NCBI GenBank assembly: GCA_024224295.1
Contig: JAAENN010000282.1
Coordinates: 62,001 to 126,000, forward strand
DNA length: 64,000 nucleotides
Direction: 5' to 3'
Source of the DNA: Shimia sp.
GTDB lineage: Bacteria > Pseudomonadota > Alphaproteobacteria > Rhodobacterales > Rhodobacteraceae
Shown here: piece by piece, positions 17,878 to 26,533 of the stretch
Layout: every line of letters starts with the position of its first letter
How positions within the stretch are numbered: the stretch's first letter is position 1
The notes under the pieces: generated by a model
Seen by the model: the letters and a program-made list of their open reading frames with translations, nothing else
Told to the model about the DNA's origin: nothing
Databases searched by the model: none
Position numbers and translations under genes: made by a program

Positions 17878-18687
17878 ATGGCACATATCATTGTGGTCGG
17901 AAACGAGAAGGGCGGCGCAGGCAAATCTACCCTGTCGATGCACATCGCTACGGCACTAGCACGCATGGGCCACAAGGTCGGCGGCATTGACCTCGACCTG
18001 CGGCAGAAAAGCTTTGGCAGCTATGTCGCCAACCGTCGGAAGTTTCTACAGAAAAACAACCTCGACCTGCCAAGCCCGGACTACCACGACCTGCCGGAAG
18101 TGGATCAAGACGCACTGCAGCCGGGCGAAAACATCTATGATCACCGTCTCTCTGCCGCTGTCTCAATGCTGGAGCCAAACAACGACTTTATCCTGATCGA
18201 CTGCCCTGGTTCGCACACCCGTCTGAGCCAGGTAGCGCACTCTTTGGCCGACACATTGGTTACCCCGCTGAACGACAGTTTCGTTGACTTCGACCTGCTC
18301 GCCAAAGTTGACGCGGACGGCGAAAAAATCATCGGACCGTCAGTCTATTCCGAGATGGTCTGGAACGCACGGCAACTGCGAGCGCAAGCTGGGCTTAAGC
18401 CCATCGACTGGATCGTGATGCGCAACCGGATGGGCGCACAACAGATGGTCAACAAAGAGAAAATGGGAAAAGCGCTCGACCGCCTTGCCAAGCGCATCGG
18501 CTTTCGCGTGGCACCTGGCTTCAACGAACGTGTCGTCTTCCGCGAACTTTTCCCCCGCGGCCTGACCCTGCTTGACTTGCGCGACATTGGCGTGAAGCAA
18601 CTCAACATCTCCAACGTGGCCGCCCGTCAGGAATTGCGCGAACTTGTAAAAGCGCTGAACCTGCCTGGGGTCTCTGCCGACTTTTAA
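17878..18687 (+). CDS. mipZ: Division-plane positioning ATPase MipZ
   Basis: A 269-residue ParA/MinD-type ATPase. The deviant Walker A is NEKGGAGKST at residues 9-18, and GIDLDLRQKSFGSYVANRR with the DCPGSHTRLSQ Walker B region matches MipZ of Caulobacter and Rhodobacter. MipZ binds chromosomal DNA and ParB, forms a gradient from the poles, and blocks FtsZ assembly away from midcell. The gene is followed after only 3 bases by the exosortase gene, an unusual partner for a division protein. Confidence 0.93.
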   Translation: MAHIIVVGNEKGGAGKSTLSMHIATALARMGHKVGGIDLDLRQKSFGSYVANRRKFLQKNNLDLPSPDYHDLPEVDQDALQPGENIYDHRLSAAVSMLEPNNDFILIDCPGSHTRLSQVAHSLADTLVTPLNDSFVDFDLLAKVDADGEKIIGPSVYSEMVWNARQLRAQAGLKPIDWIVMRNRMGAQQMVNKEKMGKALDRLAKRIGFRVAPGFNERVVFRELFPRGLTLLDLRDIGVKQLNISNVAARQELRELVKALNLPGVSADF

Positions 18688-18690
18688 CCC

Positions 18691-20280
18691 ATGACCGTGC
18701 GCGGCCAAAAAACGCAGCCCCCCGCGCGCCGGACACGTCTGATGACCATGGCCGCCTTGGTTGTGGCCGAATTGCTGCTGGTGATCCTGACCTATCAGGT
18801 CATGGCCTCCATCGAGTGTCGTCAAACCGAGATCGAAGCCGCCTGCCGCGCCCTGCGTTCTATGACCGCACGCGGCTTGGCCGTCATGACCGTGATGGCG
18901 CTCTATTTCTGGCTACGCCCCGCCGCCTACCGCGCTTTGTCAGCCCGTGCTATCGCATCGCCCGGCCACCAAGTCTGGATGCTGCTCCACTTTGCAGGCC
19001 TCGCGCTGATCTTCCTGCCACTGCCGCTTTTCGGTGCTTCAGAAATATCCCGCGCCTTCACGCCCACCCTTTTATTGCTGACCTCTGGAGGACTTCTCAC
19101 CGCACTGGGCGCGGTGTTCTGGGTCACGCCTTTGACATCCTGGCGTGACTGGATGCGCAACGACAGCTACCTGTTACCGCTGGCGTTGTTCATTGGTTTT
19201 CTAGTCCCCGATCTCGCCGACCTAATGCGCCCTCTGTGGGAGTGGAGCACCCTCAGCAGCCTGACGTTCTTTCTGGTTTTCCTAGTGCTGACCCTCACTG
19301 GCTTTGACGTAGGCGTACACCCGCCCACTTATGAAATCGGCGTTGAGGGCTTCTGGGTTCAGATCGCCAGCCAATGCTCCGGCGTCGAAGGCATCGCGCT
19401 GATCACCATCTTCATGGGGTTTTACGCCGCTCTCATGCGCCCGGACCTGCGCCAGAAACACTTTTGGCTCATCCTCTTCCCGCTCGCCGTACTCGCCAGC
19501 TGGCTGTTCAACATCCTGCGGATCGCCATCCTGATCATCATTGGTGCCCGCGTCTCGCCGGAGCACGCCCTCAATGGCTTCCACTCTTATGCGGGCTGGC
19601 TGATGTTCACCGCACTGGCTTTGTTGATTGTGGTGATCGCCCACCGCGCCCAATGGCTGCACCGAAACCCATTGCCCAAGAACACTTACGCAGCAATCCG
19701 CCACGACTCCCTGGCAGCCAAGATTGTGCCGTTCATCGTGATGATGTTGTCCGGTGTGTTTGTCTCCGCCTTCTGGCCGAACCCCACCGCAGGCTATCCA
19801 GTGCGCGCCATGCTCATGGCATTGGCAATTCTGATCTTCCTACCTGCTATCCGCGACCTTTGGCGCCGACCATCTTCTGAAAGCCTCGCAATCGGCCTCG
19901 CAATCGGCATCCTCTGGATTGTCACCGCACCAAGCCAGGACCTGCCCGCCGTCGATACGCCATCACTTCTCTGGATCACATCCCGCCTGCTTGGCACCAT
20001 CCTACTTGTGCCTTTGATCGAAGAGCTGTTCTTCCGTGGCTACCTTCTGCGCCGCCTGCACAGAGACACACTGGTCTGGACCATCCTGGCCGTCGCCATC
20101 TCCAGCCTGCTCTTTGGCCTGATGCATGACCGCTTTCTGGCGGGCACCTTGGCCGGCGTGGCCTTCGGCCTGCTCTACCTGCGCCGCGCACACACCTCAG
20201 ACGCCATCACGGCACATATCGTGGCCAATGCGACCATCGCTTTGGCGGCCCTGCTGACAGCAAAATGGGCGCTCATCTGA
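18691..20280 (+). CDS. xrtE: Exosortase E fused to CAAX-type intramembrane protease (VPEID-CTERM system)
   Basis: A 529-residue polytopic membrane protein with two enzymes in one chain. The exosortase half (residues about 160-320) has catalytic C229 in SQCSGVEG, R277 in NILRIAIL and H298 in GFHSYAGW. The second half (about 340-529) is a CPBP/CAAX protease with EELFFRG at 444-450 and H479 and H509 as probable metal ligands. This fusion defines XrtE, which cleaves proteins ending in VPEID-CTERM signals at the inner membrane. The only visible target is the convergent gene just downstream. The start is 3 bases after mipZ, implying one transcript. Confidence 0.92.
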   Translation: MTVRGQKTQPPARRTRLMTMAALVVAELLLVILTYQVMASIECRQTEIEAACRALRSMTARGLAVMTVMALYFWLRPAAYRALSARAIASPGHQVWMLLHFAGLALIFLPLPLFGASEISRAFTPTLLLLTSGGLLTALGAVFWVTPLTSWRDWMRNDSYLLPLALFIGFLVPDLADLMRPLWEWSTLSSLTFFLVFLVLTLTGFDVGVHPPTYEIGVEGFWVQIASQCSGVEGIALITIFMGFYAALMRPDLRQKHFWLILFPLAVLASWLFNILRIAILIIIGARVSPEHALNGFHSYAGWLMFTALALLIVVIAHRAQWLHRNPLPKNTYAAIRHDSLAAKIVPFIVMMLSGVFVSAFWPNPTAGYPVRAMLMALAILIFLPAIRDLWRRPSSESLAIGLAIGILWIVTAPSQDLPAVDTPSLLWITSRLLGTILLVPLIEELFFRGYLLRRLHRDTLVWTILAVAISSLLFGLMHDRFLAGTLAGVAFGLLYLRRAHTSDAITAHIVANATIALAALLTAKWALI

Positions 20281-20288
20281 GCGCCCAT
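20265..20288. terminator. Palindromic terminator at the end of xrtE
   Basis: ATGGGCGCTCA and TGAGCGCCCAT are perfect inverted copies with only TC between them, and the second arm includes the xrtE stop codon. It sits between two convergent genes and can fold in either transcript. Confidence 0.65.
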
Positions 20289-20317
20289 CTGATTCTCCTC
20301 AGCCTGTTGAGACTGGC

Positions 20318-20602
20318 CTAGTTTTGTTTGTTACGACGGCGACGCAGTTCCCATACCAACGCCAGTGATGCCAGCACGGCGGCCACAGCCAACAGGCCAG
20401 CCCCCGCATCAATTTCTGGAACCGCATTAGATCCACCGCCAGTGCTTCCCCCGCCAGTGTTGCCACCGCCAGTGTTGCCGCCCCACCAGTACCACCACCA
20501 GCCGCTCCAGCCGCTGTAGTTCTGCGCCATTGCTGCAGGTGCGCTTACCGTCAAAGCCGATACAGCCAAAACCGCCGATTTTGCATTTTTAAAAAGTCCC
20601 AT
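20318..20602 (-). CDS. VPEID-CTERM sorting-signal protein
   Basis: A 94-residue exported protein: signal peptide at residues 1-26 ending AMA, a short Trp/Tyr-rich patch (SGWSGWWWYWWGG), Gly/Thr repeats (GGGNTGGGSTGGGS), the sorting motif VPEID at 61-65, a hydrophobic helix at about 68-84, and an Arg-rich tail RRRR. This is the complete tripartite CTERM signal recognised by exosortase E, whose gene is the convergent neighbour. GGAG lies 8 bases before the ATG. After cleavage the mature part would be only about 35 residues. Its role at the surface is unknown. Confidence 0.92.
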   Translation of the reverse strand: MGLFKNAKSAVLAVSALTVSAPAAMAQNYSGWSGWWWYWWGGNTGGGNTGGGSTGGGSNAVPEIDAGAGLLAVAAVLASLALVWELRRRRNKQN

Positions 20603-20787
20603 TAGATGACTCCGGACCTACCCGTTTGTGTTGGCCTAAAATGCCATATCTGCTCTCGTCGACTCAAGCAATTTGGTGCATTTGCCTAACATTTGATAGT
20701 TCAAACACATCTACTGTGTCGCTCCAAGGAACAATAACCCTAAGCACAAATCCACTGTCTACAAAACCATAGGCCCTCGATTCCGAA
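20603..20787 (-). promoter_or_regulatory. Upstream region of the VPEID-CTERM gene
   Basis: A 185-base stretch, visibly richer in A and T than its surroundings, precedes the VPEID-CTERM gene and contains the end of the MarR transcript. It must hold the VPEID gene promoter. I could not fix -35/-10 boxes with confidence. Confidence 0.35.
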
Positions 20788-21249
20788 TCACCTTTGGATA
20801 GTGGTGCCTGATGACGACCGCCCTGCCAGCCTAAGCAATATCCCCTTTAACGTTTGCAGCTCAGCATCGTTCAACTGTATCGAAAAACTACTCTCATAAT
20901 CCTGCGCCACCTCGCGTAAATCCAAATACACCTTCTCTCCAGTCGGGGTGAGTTCTAGCCACTCCACTCGCCGGTCTTCCTCACTGCGCGCCCGTTTTAC
21001 CAAACGCCGATCCGCCAATCGCTGCACGGCGCGGCTAACCTTGGTCTTATGAACTTTGCCTTTGGCACCAATTTCGGTCGCCGTCAGCCGCCCAAAAATT
21101 CCAAGGTGAAACAAAACCCGCCACTCGCTGCGCAACAGGCCGTAACGATCCTTATAGATCTTTTGAAACCCTAGGCTGGCCTCCTCTGCCGCCTGATTGA
21201 GCAGGTAAGGCAAAAACGCCTGTAGATCGAAGTCATCGGGTTTTGTCAT
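20788..21249 (-). CDS. MarR-family regulator divergent from hmgA
   Basis: A 153-residue winged-helix regulator. The helix-turn-helix ([23 protein letters not shown]) and the wing with [22 protein letters not shown] are standard for MarR. I start at the ATG at 21249 ([19 protein letters not shown]) since AGGAGG lies upstream; earlier codons would run into the hmgA promoter. Being 79 bases from hmgA and divergent, it probably represses the homogentisate genes and itself. The ligand is likely a pathway aromatic, by inference. Confidence 0.87.
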   Translation of the reverse strand: MTKPDDFDLQAFLPYLLNQAAEEASLGFQKIYKDRYGLLRSEWRVLFHLGIFGRLTATEIGAKGKVHKTKVSRAVQRLADRRLVKRARSEEDRRVEWLELTPTGEKVYLDLREVAQDYESSFSIQLNDAELQTLKGILLRLAGRSSSGTTIQR

Positions 21250-21272
21250 TTTTTGCGCGTCCTCCTGCTTGT

Positions 21273-21290
21273 TAGTTACAAAATCAACTA
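21273..21290. promoter_or_regulatory. Candidate MarR operator between marR and hmgA
   Basis: TAGTTACAAAATCAACTA has inverted arms TAGTT and AACTA separated by 8 bases. It lies in the 79-base divergent gap, between the two start codons, where a shared repressor site is expected. Confidence 0.4.
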
Positions 21291-21328
21291 TTACCAACGC
21301 AACCAAATTCGAAACTCAGGAGCGCGAC

Positions 21329-22684
21329 ATGACCAAACACACAGTTCCGACCCGCATGCAGAAGGCCCCGTCCATGGCTGGCCCGCATGAGGGCTACATG
21401 CCCGGCTTTGGCAACGATTACGAAACCGAAGTCCTGCCAGGCGCTCTGCCCCAAGGCATGAACAGCCCGCAAAAGTGCAATTACGGCCTTTATGGCGAAC
21501 AGCTGTCTGGCACCGCCTTCACCGCCGAAAACGTCGAGCGCACCTGGTGCTACCGCCTGCGCCCGTCAGTAAAACACAATGGCCGCTACGAGAAAATCGA
21601 CGTGCCCTATTGGGCGTCCGCGCCCAACGTTGATCCAGACCTCGGTAGCCTCGGCCAATACCGCTGGGATCCTGTGCCGCACACCGAAGAGGCGCTCACT
21701 TGGATTACCGGCATGCGCGCCATGACGACTGCAGGCGACGTGAACACCCAGGTCGGCATGGCCAGCCACATCTACCTCGTGAATACGTCAATGGAGGATG
21801 AGTACTTCTTTTCGGCCGATTCCGAGCTACTAGTGGTGCCTCAAGAAGGTGTTCTACGTTTCTCTACCGAGCTGGGCGTCATTGACCTGGAACCCAAAGA
21901 AATCGCCATCCTGCCTCGAGGGCTGGTCTACCGCGTCGAAGTGCTCGAAGGTCCAGCGCGTGGTTTTGTGTGTGAAAACTATGGCCAAAAGTTTGAGTTG
22001 CCCGGTCGCGGCCCAATTGGTGCCAACTGCATGGCCAACCCACGTGACTTCAAGGCGCCTGTGGCGGCTTATGAAGACCGCGAAGTGCCATCTACTGTGA
22101 CCGTGAAATGGTGCGGCCAGTTCCATCGCACCAACATCGACCAATCCCCGCTGGACGTGGTCGCCTGGCATGGCAACTACGCGCCGGTAAAATACGACCT
22201 GCGCACCTATTGCCCGGTTGGCGCCATCCTGTTTGACCACCCAGACCCTTCGATCTTTACAGTCCTGACCGCTCCGTCGGGCCAACCCGGCACGGCCAAC
22301 ATCGACTTTGTACTGTTCCGCGAGCGCTGGATGGTGGCAGAGGACACCTTCCGCCCGCCGTGGTACCACAAAAACATTATGTCCGAGCTGATGGGCAACA
22401 TCTACGGCCAGTATGACGCCAAACCGCAGGGCTTTGTCCCCGGCGGCATGAGCCTGCACAACATGATGATGCCCCATGGCCCGGACAAAAACGCTTTCGA
22501 AGGCGCGTCCAACGCCAACCTCGGCCCTGATAAGCTCGACAACACCATGTCGTTTATGTTTGAAACCCGCTTCCCGCAGCACCTCACCAAATTTGCTGCC
22601 AACGAAGCCCCGGTGCAGGACGACTACATCGACTGCTGGGTGGATATCGAAAAGAAATTCGACGGCACCCTGGGCAAGAAGTAA
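21329..22684 (+). CDS. hmgA: Homogentisate 1,2-dioxygenase
   Basis: Opens the ring of homogentisate to maleylacetoacetate with O2 and Fe(II) in tyrosine and phenylalanine breakdown. The 451-residue protein begins with the family's [12 protein letters not shown] segment and contains the iron-site region [18 protein letters not shown] and [12 protein letters not shown] with conserved His and Glu ligands. The ATG at 21329 has CAGGAG 7 bases ahead; an in-frame codon at 21269 would extend into the divergent promoter. It leads the plus-strand catabolic genes that include fahA and maiA. Confidence 0.97.
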   Translation: MTKHTVPTRMQKAPSMAGPHEGYMPGFGNDYETEVLPGALPQGMNSPQKCNYGLYGEQLSGTAFTAENVERTWCYRLRPSVKHNGRYEKIDVPYWASAPNVDPDLGSLGQYRWDPVPHTEEALTWITGMRAMTTAGDVNTQVGMASHIYLVNTSMEDEYFFSADSELLVVPQEGVLRFSTELGVIDLEPKEIAILPRGLVYRVEVLEGPARGFVCENYGQKFELPGRGPIGANCMANPRDFKAPVAAYEDREVPSTVTVKWCGQFHRTNIDQSPLDVVAWHGNYAPVKYDLRTYCPVGAILFDHPDPSIFTVLTAPSGQPGTANIDFVLFRERWMVAEDTFRPPWYHKNIMSELMGNIYGQYDAKPQGFVPGGMSLHNMMMPHGPDKNAFEGASNANLGPDKLDNTMSFMFETRFPQHLTKFAANEAPVQDDYIDCWVDIEKKFDGTLGKK

Positions 22685-22696
22685 GCTCACGTGATT

Positions 22697-22754
22697 GGGG
22701 GCTTTGCCCCCGCCACAGCACACTGTGACTCCCCCAGGATATTTCCGGACTGAG
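22697..22754 (+). repeat. Intergenic hairpin plus conserved tail, copy 1
   Basis: GGGGGC-TTT-GCCCCC forms a stem, followed 19 bases later by a 24-base tail from 22731 whose key parts are CCCC(A)GGATA and GGACTGAG. The same arrangement occurs in inverted orientation at 45447-45504, with 19 of 23 tail bases equal. Similar post-gene elements are, as I recall, common in Rhodobacteraceae genomes. It may act as a terminator of hmgA. Confidence 0.5.
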
Positions 22755-22792
22755 AAAAGCTTGAGGGCGTCAGACGAAAATCAGGAAGACCC

Positions 22793-23650
22793 ATGCGCGC
22801 GAACAAAGTCACCCTTCTGGGCACCAAAGGCGGCCCTGCCATTCGGCCCGGCACCCGTATGCCAACCTCCATTCTGGTTGAAATGGATGGGCTGACCATT
22901 CTTGTAGACGCGGGTCTTGGAGTGAGCCGCGGGCTTTGTGAAGCCGATGTTGCCCTGACCGATTTGGACGCCATCTTAATCACCCATCTGCATTCCGACC
23001 ATTATCTCGAACTTGGCCCGTTGCTGCACACGGCCTGGACAGCCGGATTGAACAAACCCATCCCAATTTACGGTCCCGAAGGACTGGACCACTATTGGGC
23101 AGGTTTCCTGAACGCCATGTCTTTTGATGTGGAGCTGCGCCTGCGCGACGAGGGCCGCCCGGCACTGGAGCCCCTGGCGCAAATCCACGTTCTGGAGCCG
23201 GGCCAGATGGGCCTTGGTCCTCTGAAAGTCACCACCCTGCGCAACGCACACCCACCGATCACCGACAGCTATGCATTGCGTTTTGATGGCGCACGGCACA
23301 GCGTGGTGCTCTCAGGAGACACCGCGCCAATTGCCGAAATGATCGACCTTGCCAAAGGCGCCGACATTCTGGTGCATGAGGCAATGTTGTCAGCAGGCAT
23401 CGACGCGCTCTGTGCCCGCGTGGGCAACGGCGACGACCGTCTGCGCATCCATCTGGAGCGCAGCCACACCCCCGCCGCCGAAGCGGGCCGCATCGCCACC
23501 GAGGCCCGCGTCAAACAGCTTGCTCTCAACCACCTCGTCCCTTGTGACGACCCGAACTTCACCGAGACCCACTGGCAGGAAGAAACCTCCCGTACCTGGT
23601 CCGGCCCTCTTTTCATCGGCACCGACGGGATGTCCCTCCCGCTCGACTGA
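22793..23650 (+). CDS. MBL-fold metallohydrolase (RNase Z/arylsulfatase-like)
   Basis: A 285-residue beta-lactamase-fold hydrolase with an intact zinc motif ITHLHSDHYLELGPLL (HxHxDH at about residues 64-69). Further ligands are NAHPPI, the metal-bridging aspartate in VLSGDT, and HLVPCDDP near the C-terminus. The layout resembles RNase Z-like or AtsA-type hydrolases rather than glyoxalase II. It lies between hmgA and fahA, so a thioester or lactone clean-up role in the homogentisate route is possible. The substrate is unknown. Confidence 0.8.
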   Translation: MRANKVTLLGTKGGPAIRPGTRMPTSILVEMDGLTILVDAGLGVSRGLCEADVALTDLDAILITHLHSDHYLELGPLLHTAWTAGLNKPIPIYGPEGLDHYWAGFLNAMSFDVELRLRDEGRPALEPLAQIHVLEPGQMGLGPLKVTTLRNAHPPITDSYALRFDGARHSVVLSGDTAPIAEMIDLAKGADILVHEAMLSAGIDALCARVGNGDDRLRIHLERSHTPAAEAGRIATEARVKQLALNHLVPCDDPNFTETHWQEETSRTWSGPLFIGTDGMSLPLD

Positions 23651-23671
23651 CCGCCCAAAAAGGAAACGCGC

Positions 23672-24937
23672 ATGTCTTTGATAAAATCCTGGGTCCCAAG
23701 CGCCAACGACGCTGCCTGCCCCTTCCCGCTGAACAACCTGCCGTATGGCGTTTTCTCCGTCGGTGATGGTGAACTGCGCTGCGGCACCGCCATTGGTGAC
23801 CGCATCATCGACCTGACGGGACTGGAGGAGGCAGGCACCCTGCGCGCCGATCCCGAGGCAGACGTATTGGATGCCCCATACTGGAACGACTTTATGGAAT
23901 TGGGGCCGCAGGTCTGGGCGAAGTATCGCGCCAACTTGCAAGCCATGTTGGCCGAAGATGCCGCAGAAGAGACCCAAGAAGCTCTGATCTACTATTCCCT
24001 GCCCATCGCAGACGCCACGCTGCATATGCCGATGGCAGTGAGCGAGTACACGGACTTCTACGCCGGTCGTCATCACGCCACAAATGTGGGCACCATGTTC
24101 CGCGGCGCCGAAAACGCCCTGCCACCCAACTGGCTGCACATCCCCATTGGCTACAACGGCCGCGCGTCTTCTGTGGTGGTATCTGGCACCGATGTCCGCC
24201 GTCCTTGGGGTCAACTCAAATCCCCTGATCACGACACCCCCGCCTTTCTGCCCTGCCGTCGGTTTGATATCGAGTTGGAAATGGGCGCGATTGTTGGCCA
24301 GTTCTCCGACCACCCGGTAACCGTGCAAGAAGCTGACGACATGATCTTTGGGTATGTATTACTCAACGACTGGTCTGCACGAGACATTCAGGCATGGGAA
24401 TACCAACCGCTTGGCCCGTTCCAGGCCAAAGCCACCGCCACCTCGATCTCCCCGTGGATCGTGACAAAGGCGGCACTGGAGCCGTTCCGCACTGATACGC
24501 CCGCGCGTGAATTTGAGCTGCTCGACCACCTAAAAGACGTCGGCCCTATGCTCTATGACATCGACCTGTCGGTGACGCTGGCCCCTGAAGGCAAAGACGC
24601 CACCGAGATTGCCCGCACCAACTACAACCAGATGTACTACTCCGCCGCTCAGCAACTGGCGCATCACAGCACCTCTGGCTGCCCAATGAACGCAGGCGAT
24701 CTGCTGGGGTCAGGCACCATCTCCGGCCCCACAAAACCCGAACGCGGTAGCCTTTTGGAGCTCAGCTGGGGCGGAAAAGAGCCGCTGACCCTTGATAGTG
24801 GGGAGACCCGTACCTTCATTGAAGATGGAGACACGCTCACCCTCCATGGCGCCGCCAAAGGGGACGGGTATACAATCGGATTTGGCGACTGTACCGGCAC
24901 GCTTTTGCCTGCGCTTTCGGACCCTTTCGAAAGGTAG
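23672..24937 (+). CDS. fahA: Fumarylacetoacetase
   Basis: Splits fumarylacetoacetate to fumarate and acetoacetate, the last step of homogentisate breakdown. The 421-residue protein has the FAH N-terminal domain and the catalytic core EYTDFYAGRHHATNVG (about residues 128-143), IGYNGRASSVV, the metal-site stretch FDIELEMGAIVG, and NDWSARDIQAWEYQPLGPFQAK. Length is normal. AAAAGGAA precedes the ATG. It follows the MBL gene by 21 bases and is probably co-transcribed with it. Confidence 0.96.
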   Translation: MSLIKSWVPSANDAACPFPLNNLPYGVFSVGDGELRCGTAIGDRIIDLTGLEEAGTLRADPEADVLDAPYWNDFMELGPQVWAKYRANLQAMLAEDAAEETQEALIYYSLPIADATLHMPMAVSEYTDFYAGRHHATNVGTMFRGAENALPPNWLHIPIGYNGRASSVVVSGTDVRRPWGQLKSPDHDTPAFLPCRRFDIELEMGAIVGQFSDHPVTVQEADDMIFGYVLLNDWSARDIQAWEYQPLGPFQAKATATSISPWIVTKAALEPFRTDTPAREFELLDHLKDVGPMLYDIDLSVTLAPEGKDATEIARTNYNQMYYSAAQQLAHHSTSGCPMNAGDLLGSGTISGPTKPERGSLLELSWGGKEPLTLDSGETRTFIEDGDTLTLHGAAKGDGYTIGFGDCTGTLLPALSDPFER

Positions 24938-24942
24938 TTACC

Positions 24943-25503
24943 ATGCCCGCGTCCCCCCGTTACGTAGGATATATCGCCCAAAGCCTGGACGGCTATATCG
25001 CCACGCCGGATGGTGGGGTGAGCTGGCTTGATCCCTTCAACGCCGCGCTCGCCGAATGCAGTTGCGAGGACGCCGGGGGCTACAATGCCTTCATCGACGA
25101 AGTGGATGCGGTTCTGATGGGCCGCGCCACATATCGTCAAGTGATGGGCTGGGGCTGGCCCTATGGCGACCGTGCTGGCTACGTGCTGACCCACCGCCAC
25201 GATTACAAAGGCGACCACATCACCGCCGCCGGTCCCATTGAGGGGCTGCGTGCGGCGATTGAAGCCAACGGCCACCAAAAGGTCTGGATTATGGGCGGTG
25301 GCGAAACCCAACGCGCCGCGCTGGATCTGGGCATGTTTGACGAGATTTCGGTCTTTGTCATGCCCACCATTCTGGGCGACGGCCTGCCCTGTTTTGCCAA
25401 AGGCGCGCAACAAAACCTGACCCTCAAAAAGTCGAGTCAGAAACCCGGTGGCATCCTGCAACTGGACTATGACATCTCAGGCCCATCAACTGAAGCCACC
25501 TAA
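24943..25503 (+). CDS. Dihydrofolate reductase/RibD C-terminal family protein
   Basis: A 186-residue NADPH-binding reductase-like protein. It begins YVGYIAQSLDGYIATPDGGVSWLDPF, the usual opening of the RibD_C/DHFR-like family. It has AVLMGRATYRQVMGWGWPYGDRAGYVLTH and the nucleotide-binding IMGGGETQRAALD. Such stand-alone proteins are not true dihydrofolate reductases and lack an assigned reaction. It begins 5 bases after fahA with AAAGGTAG upstream, so it belongs to the same operon. Confidence 0.8.
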   Translation: MPASPRYVGYIAQSLDGYIATPDGGVSWLDPFNAALAECSCEDAGGYNAFIDEVDAVLMGRATYRQVMGWGWPYGDRAGYVLTHRHDYKGDHITAAGPIEGLRAAIEANGHQKVWIMGGGETQRAALDLGMFDEISVFVMPTILGDGLPCFAKGAQQNLTLKKSSQKPGGILQLDYDISGPSTEAT

Positions 25504-25574
25504 ACCCCACTTGGCACATGGGCGGCTGCCGCCTAAGCAGACATTATTCAAATAAACCAACAGGACAGACCCTT

Positions 25575-26042
25575 TTGAAACACATCGCCCTAGCTGCCCT
25601 TCTTTCTTTCAGCCTCTCAACAGCACAAGCTCAAACCTCCGAAGAGTTGGCCAAGACCTACGTCAACATGCCAGAAGTACAGCAAATGATGACGGACATG
25701 TTCTCCCCTCAAAGCATGGCTGCGCAGGTCATGGCCTCCATGCCTCCCGGTGTCGTCCTGTCCGAGACCCAGCAGGTCGCCATCGGCGAATTGATGTCTA
25801 GCGAGATGAACACGCTGCGCCCCAAGCTGGAAGAGTTGATGGAAGCGACCACCGCCGAGATTTTTACCGCCGAAGAAATCGACGCACTCATCACCTTCTA
25901 CAGCTCCGAACACGGCGCTGCCATTATGAGCAAAATGGGCCCGATGATGCAGCAAGTCATGGGCGCGCTCGCGCCAGACATGCAGACGATGCAGACCCGC
26001 ATCACGCCGAAGATGATCGAAATCATGAGCTCCGAGTATTGA
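25575..26042 (+). CDS. DUF2059 family exported protein
   Basis: A 155-residue protein with a signal peptide (MKHIALAALLSFSLSTAQA) and a helical, Met/Glu-rich DUF2059 domain. The domain includes the family's FTAEEIDALITFYSSEHGAAIMSKMGPMM block. I use the TTG at 25575 as the start because AGGA lies 9 bases upstream and it yields a full signal peptide; an earlier frame opening adds an implausible polar extension. Function of DUF2059 is unknown; the product should be periplasmic. Confidence 0.78.
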   Translation: MKHIALAALLSFSLSTAQAQTSEELAKTYVNMPEVQQMMTDMFSPQSMAAQVMASMPPGVVLSETQQVAIGELMSSEMNTLRPKLEELMEATTAEIFTAEEIDALITFYSSEHGAAIMSKMGPMMQQVMGALAPDMQTMQTRITPKMIEIMSSEY

Positions 26043-26045
26043 TCC

Positions 26046-26531
26046 ATGGCGGAGTTTCTGACCGGCTGCACCCATTTCGGACATGGGCACATCCTGAAGA
26101 AGGCCAACCGGCCGTTTGCCTCCGTCGAAGAGATGGATGCAACGCTGATCGCCAACTGGAATGCCGTGGTTGGCAAAGACGACACAGTCTATCACCTGGG
26201 CGACTTCGCATGGCCGAGAGACCGCCCCCGAGCGCCATATCTCGCGCAACTCAATGGCACCATCATCTGCCTCAATGGCAACCGTGACGAGGCCGATTGG
26301 GGCCGTGACCTGATCACGCTCAAATGCAACGACCGCGAAATCGTGCTGTTTCACTACCCAATTGAGGAATGGAACGGCTGGTGGCGCGGCACCCTGCACT
26401 TCCATTGCCACACCCACGACACCGCATTCCACAGCGCCCCGCGCCGTGGCAATGTTGGCGTCGAAGCCCACAACTATACGCCCATCCGTCTCGACTGGGC
26501 GGTTGACCAACTTCTGCAAAAGGACCGCTGA
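26046..26531 (+). CDS. Metallophosphoesterase-like protein
   Basis: A 161-residue calcineurin-like phosphoesterase. Metal ligands are seen as THFGHGHI (residues about 9-16; a usual Asp-x-His is here Thr-His), YHLGDFAW (GD motif), LNGNRDE (GNxD/E), FHYPIEEW and HFHCHTH. It resembles small phage-like or bacterial phosphoesterases of unknown substrate. It is packed 3 bases after the DUF2059 gene and 2 bases before the next MBL gene. Confidence 0.75.
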   Translation: MAEFLTGCTHFGHGHILKKANRPFASVEEMDATLIANWNAVVGKDDTVYHLGDFAWPRDRPRAPYLAQLNGTIICLNGNRDEADWGRDLITLKCNDREIVLFHYPIEEWNGWWRGTLHFHCHTHDTAFHSAPRRGNVGVEAHNYTPIRLDWAVDQLLQKDR

Positions 26532-26533
26532 CC

